Program-made: the position numbers and the translations under genes
In this document: piece by piece, positions 55,101 through 64,000 of the stretch
Layout: every line of letters starts with the position of its first letter
How positions within the stretch are numbered: position 1 is the stretch's first letter
Notes under the pieces: model-generated
Databases searched by the model: none
Told to the model about the DNA's origin: nothing
The model's input: only the letters and a program-made list of their open reading frames with translations
DNA from: Theocolax elegans
Lineage: Eukaryota; Arthropoda; Insecta; Hymenoptera; Cerocephalidae
Assembly: GCA_026168455.1 (NCBI GenBank)
Contig: CM047431.1
Coordinates: 19,456,502-19,520,501 of the forward strand
Direction: 5' to 3'
Length of the DNA stretch: 64,000 nt

Positions 55101-56138
55101 ATCACGAAATTCCTCAGATATACCCGAAATATCCAGAAATCCCGTAATTAGTGGAGTCTTTCTGAAATATTCAGAAATTCCGAAATATCCAGGAAATCCC
55201 TTATTTAGTAGAGTTATCCAGAAATACCTCAGAAATTCACGAAATATCCAGGAAATTCCTGTATTATTGGTGTTATTCGAATTTCCTCAGAAATTTCCGA
55301 AAGATCCAGGAAATCCCGTAATTGGTAGAGTCATCACGAATTTCCTCAGATATTCCCGAAATATCAAGGAAATCCCGTAATTAGTAGCGTCATTCCGAAA
55401 TATCTCAGAAATTCTCGAAATATCCTGGAAATCCCGTAATTAGTAGAGTTATCCAGAAATACCTTAGAAATTCCCCAAATATCCAGAAATCCCTTAATTT
55501 GTAGAGTTATCCAAAAATACCACAGAAATTCTCGAAATATCCAGGAAATACCATAATTAGTGGAGTTTTTTTTAAATACCTCAGCAATTACCGAAAGAAT
55601 CCAGGAAATCTCGTAATTGGTAAAATCGTCACGAAATTCCTCAGATATTTCCGAAATATCCAGTAAATCCCGTAATTAGTGGAGTCTTTCTGAAATATTT
55701 CAGAAATTCCCGAAATATCCAGGAAATCCCTTAATTTGTAGAGTTATCCAGAAATTCCTCAGAAATTCCCGAAATATCCAGGTAATCCCGTAATTAGTGG
55801 AGTCTCTCAGAAATATTTCAGTAATTCCCGAAATATACAGGAAATTCCGTAATGAGTAGATTCATCCCGAATTTCCACAGAAATTCGCGTAATATCCAGG
55901 AAATCCCGTAATAGGTAGAATCATCCCGAAATACCTCGGAATTCCCAAAAGATCGATGAAATCCCGTAATTGGTAGAGTCATCACGAATTTCCTCAGATA
56001 TTCCCGAAATATCCAGGATATCCCGTAGTTAGTGGAAGTCTTTCTGAAATATTTCAGAAATTCCCGAAATATCCAGGAAACCCCGTAATTAGTCGACTCA
56101 TCCCGAATTTCCTCCGAAATTCCCGAAAGATCTAGGAA
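49139..56138 (+). repeat. 59-bp satellite array, block 1
   Basis: Head-to-tail monomers of about 59 bp built on CCCGAAATATCCAGGAAATC / CCGTAATTAGTAGAGT / CAGAAATT. Monomer types (e.g. GTTTTTTTTAAATACCTCAG, GAGAAGATTCATCCCG, CAGCTGTTACCG) recur in fixed order, so it has higher-order repeats: the GAGAAGATTCATCCCG type lies at 51332, 54680, 57429, 61711 and 63420. ORFs here are translations of the repeat. 52900-54900 shows unusual numbers of one-base indels. Confidence 0.95.
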
Positions 56139-57085
56139 CTGTTTGTCATAATTCCAGGGACACATAAAGTCTAAAAAAGTTATTGTTTATTGATATAATT
56201 TTTTACAGTAAAATGGGAATTCACAGAAAAATGCTTATTTTAGATATACTTCTAAATATAATTTGTTATTAATATTACAAATAATATATATTTATTATAA
56301 TTTTTGAATACATACAATTTATACCTGGCACCACGATAATTAATTGTTGACAACAAAATTAATTATCGGTTGTGCAATTGTAATAATTAATGGTAAAATG
56401 TCTGTATAAGAAGTTGTACGTACGTACGTACGTACGTACGTACGCGGACTACTGAAACTTCCAAGCCAAAAAACTAATAAAGAACGACTCTTTAAAAAAT
56501 TTGTAATAGTGGTAAATTTATCCTCGTATCAATGCGATCACAATGGACTCATAAAAATGACATTCACTAAATATTTTTTACAGTATAAGGGGTTTTTTAC
56601 AGAAAAATACACAATTTCACTTATAAAATTTTAATATTATGTAGATTTTTCGTTGCATTGCGTCGTTAATTAATTAAGGAAATTATGTAAATCCGTCGGT
56701 AGAGGTTGGGGCGAGTTGTAGTAGTTTTAAAAATATAAATAGCTGTAAATAGTAGTCGAAAATAAATTTTAATTGTTGTATGAGTGTGTCTGGATATTTA
56801 GTATTAATTGTATAGCCGGTAGGCACAGGGCGGCAGCACCGACCGGGTTACCAATATGGTAATTATTTATTTGTATTGCGCGCCTTCCGAGTGCCAGGGA
56901 TGATTGGTTGGATAATTGGCCTTGAACGGAAATAAGATCAAGGCTGACTACGCGTATCGATCACGCAATCATAGATAAGGGGTAAAATAAGATAGAGAAA
57001 GATAGCGATAGGGTGAGGAGAAAAATCCTTATTTTTGGAGGATCAAGCGACGTCGCGAGCCGGATGAAGAAGCTGGTCTCGAGCA
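56139..57085. repeat. Non-satellite spacer, copy 1
   Basis: About 945 bp between satellite monomers, starting CTGTTTGTCATAATTCCAGG and ending CTGGTCTCGAGC. Includes an (ACGT)n run (56413-56443), two similar sub-blocks around TTTTTTACAGTA...CAGAAAAAT (about 56205 and 56575) and a GC-richer right part from 56815. No coding frame recognised; could be a captured LTR or transposon piece amplified with the array. Confidence 0.85.
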
Positions 57086-60000
57086 TTCCAGAAATACCTC
57101 AGAAATTCACGAAATATCCAGGAAATTCCGTTATTATTGGTGTTATTTCGAATTTCCTCAGCAATTACCGAAAGATCCAGGAAATCTCGTAATTGGTAAA
57201 ATCGTCACGAAATTCCTCAGATATTCCCGAAATATCCAGTAAATCCCGTAATTAGTGTAGTCTTTCTGAAATATTTCAGAAATTCCCCAAATATCCAGGA
57301 AATCCCTTAATTTGTAGAGTTATCCAAAAATACCATAGAAATTCCCGAAATATCCAGGAAATCCCGTAATTAGTGGAGTCTCTCAGAAATATTTCAGTAA
57401 TTCCCGAAATATACAGGAAATTCCGTAATGAGAAGATTCATCCCGAATTTCCACAGAAATTCGCGTAATATCCAGGAAATCCCGTAATAGGTAGAATCAT
57501 CCCGAAATACCTCGGAATTCCCAAAAGATCCAGGAAATCCCGTAATTGGTAGATTCATCCCGAATTTCCTAGATATTCCCGAAATATCCAGGAAATACCA
57601 TAATTTGTAGAGTTATCCGAAAATACCACAGAAGTTCCCGAAATATCCAGGAAATACCATAATTAGTGGAGTTTTTTTTTAAATACCTCAGCTGTTACCG
57701 AAATATCCAGGAAATCCCTTAATTAGTAGAGTTATCCAGAAATACCTCAGAAATTCACGAAATATCCAGGAAATTCCGTTATTATTGGAGTTTTTTTAAA
57801 TACCTCAGCAATTACCGAAAGATCCAGGAAATCCCGTAATTGGTAGAATCATCACGAAATTCCTCAGATATACCCGAAATATCCAGAAAATCCCGTAATT
57901 AGTGGAGTCTTTCTGAAATATTTCAGAAATTCCCGAAATATCCAGGAAATCCCTTATTTAGTAGAGTTATCCAGAAATACCTCAGAAATTCACGAAATAT
58001 CCAGGAAATTCCGTTATTATTGGTGTTATTTCGAATTTCCTCAGAAATTTCCGAAAGATCCAGGAATCCCGTAATTGGTAGAGTCATCACGAATTTCCTC
58101 AGATATTCCCGAAATATCAAGGAAATCCCGTAATTAGTAGCGTCATTCCGAAATATCTCAGAAATTCTCGAAATATCCTGGAAATCCCGTAATTAGTAGA
58201 GTTATCCAGAAATACCTTAGAAATTCCCAAATATCCAGGAAATCCCTTAATTTGTAGAGTTATCCAAAAATACCACAGAAATTCTCGAAATATCCAGGAA
58301 ATACCATAATTAGTGGAGTTTTTTTTTTAAATACCTCAGCAATTACCGAAAGATCCAGGAAATCTCGTAATTGGTAAAATCGTCACGAATTCCTCAGATA
58401 TTTCCGAAATATCCAGTAAATCCCGTAATTAGTGGAGTCTTTTCTGAAATATTTCAGAAATTCCCGAAATATCCAGGAAATCCCTTAATTTGTAGAGTTA
58501 TCCAGAAATTCCTCAGAAATTCCCGAAATATCCAGGTAATCCCGTAATTAGTGGAGTCTCTCAGAAATATTTCAGTAATTCCCGAAATATACAGGAAATT
58601 CCGTAATGAGTAGATTCATCCCGAATTTCCACAGAAATTCGCGTAATATCCAGAAATCCCGTAATAGGTAGAATCATCCCGAATACCTCGGAATTCCCAA
58701 AAGATCGAGGAAATCCGTAATTGGTAGATTCATCCCGAATTTCCTTAGATATTCCCGAAATATCCAGGAAATACCATAATTAGTGGAGTCTTTCAGAAAT
58801 ATTTCAGAAATTCCCGAAATATCCAGGAAATACCTTATTTAGTAGAGTTATCCAAAAATACCACAGAAATTCTCAAAATATCCAGGAAATACCATAATTA
58901 GTGGAGTTTTTTTTAAATACCTCAGCAATTACCGAAAGATCCAGGAAATCCCGTAATTGGTAGAATCATCACGAAATTCCTCAGATATACCCGAAAATAT
59001 CCAGTAAATCCCGTAATTAGTGAAGTCTTTCTGAAATATTTTAGAAATTCCCGAAATATCCAGCAAATCCCTTAATTTGTAGAATTATCCAGAAATTCCT
59101 CAGAAATTCCCGAAATATCCAGGAAATCCCGTAATTAGTAGAGTGATCCAGAAATACCTCAGAAATTCCCGAAATATCCAGGAATTCCGTAATTAGTGGA
59201 GTCTTTCTGAAATATTTCAGAAATTCCCGAAATATCCAGGAAATTCCGTAATTAGTAGCGTCATCCCGAAATACCTCAGCAATTCCCTAAAGATCCTGGA
59301 AATCCCGTAATTGGTAGAATCATCACGAATTTCCTCAGACATTCCCGAAATATCCAAAAAATCCCGTAATTAGTGGAGTCTTTCTGAAATATTTGAGAAA
59401 TTCCCGAAATATCCAGAAATTCCCGTAATTGGTAGCGTCATCTCGAAATACCCTCAGGAATTCCCGAAAGATCCAGGAATCCCGTATTTGGTAGAGTCAT
59501 CACGAATTTCCTCAGATGTTCCCAAAATATCCAGGAAATCCCGTAATTAGTAGCGTCATCCCGAAATACCTCAGAAATTTCCGAAATATCCAGGAAATCC
59601 CTTAATTTGTAAAGTTATCCAGAATTCTTAAGAAATTCCCGAAATATCCAGGAAATCCCATAAGCAGTGGAGTCTTTCTGAAATATTTCAGAAATTCCCG
59701 AAATATCCAGGAAATTCCGTAATTAGTGGAGTCTTTCTGAAATATTTCAGAAATTCCCGAAATATCCAGGAAATTCCGTAATTAGTAGCGTCATCCCGAA
59801 ATACCTCAGCAATTCCCTAAAGATCCTGGAAATCCCGTAATTGGTAGAATCATCACGAATTTCCTCAGACATTCCCGAAATATCCAAAAAATCCCGTAAT
59901 TAGTGGAGTCTTTCTGAAATATTTGAGAAATTCCCGAAATATCCAGAAATTCCCGTAATTGGTAGCGTCATCTCGAAATACCTCAGGAATTCCCGAAAGA

Positions 60001-60420
60001 TCCAGGAATTCCCGTAATTGGTAGAGTCATCACGAATTTCCTCATATATTCCCAAAATATCCAGAAAATTCCGTCATTAGAGGAGTCTTTCTGAAATATT
60101 TCAGAAATTCCCGAAATATCCAAGAAATCCCGTAATTCGTAGTCATCCCGAATTTTTCCAGAAATTCCCGAAATATCCAGAAATTCCCGTAATTAGTAGC
60201 GTCATCCCGAAATACTTCAGGAATTCCCGAAAGATCGATGAAATCCCGTAATTGGTAGAGTCATCACGAATTTCCTCAGATATTCCCGAAATATCCAGGA
60301 TATCCCGTAGTTAGTGGAAGTCTTTCTGAAATATTTCAGAAATTCCCGAAATATCCAGGAAACCCCGTAATTAGTCGACTCATCCCGAATTTCCTCCGAA
60401 ATTCCCGAAAGATCTAGGAA
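57086..60420 (+). repeat. 59-bp satellite array, block 2
   Basis: Same orientation and monomer family, cleaner than block 1. Its first ~2 kb repeats the order seen from 51000 onward. Confidence 0.95.
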
Positions 60421-61366
60421 CTGTTTGTCATAATTCCAGGGACACATAAGTCTAAAAAAGTTATTGTTTATTGATATAATTTTTTACAGTAAAATGGGAA
60501 TTCACAGAAAAATGCTTATTTTAGATATACTTCTAAATATAATTTGTTATTAATATTACAAATAATATATATTTATTATAATTTTTGAATACATACAATT
60601 TATACCTGGCACCACGATAATTAATTGTGACAACAAAATTAATTATCGGTTGTGCAATTGTAATAATTAATGGTAAAATGTCTGTATAAGAAGTTGTACG
60701 TACGTACGTACGTACGTACGTACGCGGACTACTGAAACTTCCAAGCCAAAAAACTAATAAAGAACGACTCTTTAAAAAATTTGTAATAGTGGTAAATTTA
60801 TCCTCGTATCAATGCGATCACAATGGACTCATAAAAAATGACATTCACTAAATATTTTTTACAGTATAAGGGGTTTTTTACAGAAAAATACACAATTTCA
60901 CTTATAAAATTTTAATATTATGTAGATTTTTCGTTGCATTGCGTCGTTAATTAATTAAGGAAATTATGTAAATCCGTCGGTAGAGGTTGGGGCGAGTTGT
61001 AGTAGTTTTTAAAAATATAAATAGCTGTAAATAGTAGTCGAAAATAAATTTTAATTGTTGTATGAGTGTGTCTGGATATTTAGTATTAATTGTATAGCCG
61101 GTAGGCACAGGGCGGCAGCACCGACCGGGTTACCAATATGGTAATTATTTATTTGTATTGCGCGCCTTCCGAGTGCCAGGGATGATTGGTTGGATAATTG
61201 GCCTTGACGGAAATAAGATCAAGGCTGACTACGCGTATCGATCACGCAATCATAGATAAGGGGTAAAATAAGATAGAGAAAGATAGCGATAGGGTGAGGA
61301 GAAAAATCCTTATTTTTGGAGGATCAAGCGACGTCGCGAGCCGGATGAAGAAGCTGGTCTCGAGCA
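60421..61366. repeat. Non-satellite spacer, copy 2
   Basis: Near-identical to 56139-57085 (a few one-base indels), with identical satellite monomers on both borders; offset 4281-4282 bp at both ends. So spacer and flanking satellite were amplified as one unit. Confidence 0.9.
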
Positions 61367-64000
61367 TTCCAGAAATACCTCAGAAATTCACGAAATATCC
61401 AGGAAATTCCGTTATTATTGGTGTTATTTCGAATTTCCTCAGCAATTACCGAAAGATCCAGGAAATCTCGTAATTGGTAAAATCGTCACGAAATTCCTCA
61501 GATATTCCCGAAATATCCAGTAAATCCCGTAATTAGTGTAGTCTTTCTGAAATATTTCAGAAATTCCCCAAATATCCAGGAAATCCCTTAATTTGTAGAG
61601 TTATCCAAAAATACCATAGAAATTCCCGAAATATCCAGGAAATCCCGTAATTAGTGGAGTCTCTCAGAAATATTTCAGTAATTCCCGAAATATACAGGAA
61701 ATTCCGTAATGAGAAGATTCATCCCGAATTTCCACAGAAATTCGCGTAATATCCAGGAAATCCCGTAATAGGTAGAATCATCCCGAAATACCTCGGAATT
61801 CCCAAAAGATCCAGGAAATCCCGTAATTGGTAGATTCATCCCGAATTTCCTTAGATATTCCCGAAATATCCAGGAAATACCATAATTTGTAGAGTTATCC
61901 GAAAATACCACAGAAGTTCCCGAAATATCCAGGAAATACCATAATTAGTGGAGTTTTTTTTTAAATACCTCAGCTGTTACCGAAATATCCAGGAAATCCC
62001 TTAATTAGTAGAGTTATCCAGAAATACCTCAGAAATTCACGAAATATCCAGGAAATTCCGTTATTATTGGAGTTTTTTTAAATACCTCAGCAATTACCGA
62101 AAGATCCAGGAAATCCCGTAATTGGTAGAATCATCACGAAATTCCTCAGATATACCCGAAATATCCAGAAAATCCCGTAATTAGTGGAGTCTTTCTGAAA
62201 TATTTCAGAAATTCCCGAAATATCCAGGAAATCCCTTATTTAGTAGAGTTATCCAGAAATACCTCAGAAATTCACGAAATATCCAGGAAATTCCTGTATT
62301 ATTGGTGTTATTTCGAATTTCCTCAGAAATTTCCGAAAGATCCAGGAAATCCCGTAATTGGTAGAGTCATCACGAATTTCCTCAGATATTCCCGAAATAT
62401 CAAGGAAATCCCGTAATTAGTAGCGTCATTCCGAAATATCTCAGAAATTCTCGAAATATCCTGGAAATCCCGTAATTAGTAGAGTTATCCAGAAATACCT
62501 TAGAAATTCCCCAAATATCCAGGAAATCCCTTAATTTGTAGAGTTATCCAAAAATACCACAGAAATTCTCGAAATATCCAGGAAATACCATAATTAGTGG
62601 AGTTTTTTTTAAATACCTCAGCAATTACCGAAAGATCCAGGAAATCTCGTAATTGGTAAAATCGTCACGAAATTCCTCAGATATTTCCGAAATATCCAGT
62701 AAATCCCGTAATTAGTGGAGTCTTTCTGAAATATTTCAGAAATTCCCGAAATATCCAGGAAATCCCTTAATTTGTAGAGTTATCCAGAAATTCCTCAGAA
62801 ATTCCCGAAATATCCAGAAATACCATAATTAGTGGAGTCTTTCAGAAATATTTCAGAAATTCCCGAAATATCCAGGAAATCCCTTATTTAGTAGAGTTAT
62901 CCAGAAATACCTCAGAAATTCCCGAAATATCCAGGAAATCCCGTAATTGGTAGATTCATCCCGAATTTCCTCAGATATTCCCGAAATATCCAGGAAATAC
63001 CATAATTAGTGGAGTCTTTCAGAAATATTTCAGAAATTCCCGAAATATCCAGGAAATACCTTATTTAGTAGAGTTATCCAAAAATACCACAGAAATTCTC
63101 AAAATATCCAGGAAATACCATAATTAGTGGAGTTTTTTTTAAATACCTCAGCAATTACCGAAAGATCCAGGAAATCTCGTAATTGGTAAAATCGTCACGA
63201 AATTCCTCAGATATTCCCGAAATATCCAGTAAATCCCGTAATTAGTGTAGTCTTTCTGAAATATTTCAGAAATTCCCCAAATATCCAGGAAATCCCTTAA
63301 TTTGTAGAGTTATCCCAAAATACCATAGAAATTCCCGAAATATCCAGGAAATCCCGTAATTAGTGGAGTCTCTCAGAAATATTTCAGTAATTCCCGAAAT
63401 ATACAGGAAATTCCGTAATGAGAAGATTCATCCCGAATTTCCACAGAAATTCGCGTAATATCCAGGAAATCCCGTAATAGGTTAGAATCATCCCGAAATA
63501 CCTCGGAATTCCCAAAAGATCCAGGAAATCCCGTAATTGGTAGATTCATCCCGAATTTCCTTAGATATTCCCGAAATATCCAGGAAATACCATAATTTGT
63601 AGAGTTATCCGAAAATACCACAGAAGTTCCCGAAATATCCAGGAAATACCATAATTAGTGGAGTTTTTTTTTAAATACCTCAGCTGTTACCGAAATATCC
63701 AGGAAATCCCTTAATTAGTAGAGTTATCCAGAAATACCTCAGAAATTCACGAAATATCCAGGAAATTCCGTTATTATTGGAGTTTTTTTAAATACCTCAG
63801 CAATTACCGAAAGATCCAGGAAATCCCGTAATTGGTAGAATCATCACGAAATTCCTCAGATATACCCGAAATATCCAGAAAATCCCGTAATTAGTGGAGT
63901 CTTTCTGAAATATTTCAGAAATTCCCGAAATATCCAGGAAATCCCTTATTTAGTAGAGTTATCCAGAAATACCTCAGAAATTCACGAAATATCCAGGAAA
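61367..64000 (+). repeat. 59-bp satellite array, block 3 (runs off right edge)
   Basis: Continues the block 2 order; an additional ~1.7-kb shift (61711 to 63420, close to 29 monomers) shows a second, shorter higher-order period. Confidence 0.95.

Noticed and set aside
49139..64000. Many 60-140-residue minus-strand ORFs with a repeated WIFREFLRYF-like protein
   Set aside because: They are translations of the 59-bp satellite. The monomer length is not a multiple of three, frames shift with each indel, and no start or splice context is shared.
49139..64000. CRISPR array
   Set aside because: Monomers are contiguous variants of one sequence, with no unique spacers between identical repeats, and the DNA is animal.
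49139..64000. CENP-B box in the satellite
   Set aside because: TTCGGGAA words occur, but the NTTCGNNNNANNCGGGN pattern is not met in the monomers read.

Overview
The window looks like an insect nuclear genome, most likely a hymenopteran (inference: AT-rich background, TIR families full of AGGTCA words, a DUF4817-type DD41D mariner, an R1-clade retrotransposon in a (TG)n tract, Penelope elements with hammerhead ribozymes). It holds no bacterial-style operon. Nearly everything is mobile DNA or satellite. The one host gene I can support is a six-exon minus-strand gene (13903-22192) ending in a BEN-like domain, interrupted by one in-frame TGA.

Layout. 1-2249: CR1-like non-LTR retrotransposon on minus, three ORFs in one reading frame separated by two TGA codons, running off the left edge. 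3859-5526: LTR fragments and an orphan exon-like stretch. 5560-6480: Penelope RT relic (minus). 6620-11276: dead Helitron (plus) carrying a 580-bp insertion with a hammerhead-like fold; its 3' part recurs inverted at 12730-13408, with 59-bp satellite in both orientations between. 13417-13672: CACGTG palindrome repeats. 13903-22192: the host gene, whose introns carry an LTR-like block, a TTAA MITE, a tRNA-derived SINE, a Penelope end with a hammerhead ribozyme, palindromes and a 1-kb element with 9-bp target duplication.

23076-37029: a piggyBac-like element split open by nested insertions: a foldback element itself split by a solo-LTR-like unit, and a DD41D Tc1/mariner element with ~500-bp TIRs, into whose (TG)n tract an R1-clade retrotransposon has inserted. 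Part of that inner structure is tandemly duplicated (30639-32526 and 32527-34382), probably an assembly artefact. 38420-49038: foldback elements around a defective Ty3/Gypsy retrotransposon (5' LTR, gag, pol, no visible 3' LTR or env). 49039-49138: 100-N gap. 49139-64000: one satellite array of ~59-bp monomers in higher-order blocks, holding two near-identical ~945-bp non-satellite spacers 4.28 kb apart.

The pieces do not form a pathway; the shared theme is nested insertion, inverted duplication and decay next to a satellite block, as expected of pericentromeric heterochromatin (inference). All calls come from reading the sequence; no database search was run.
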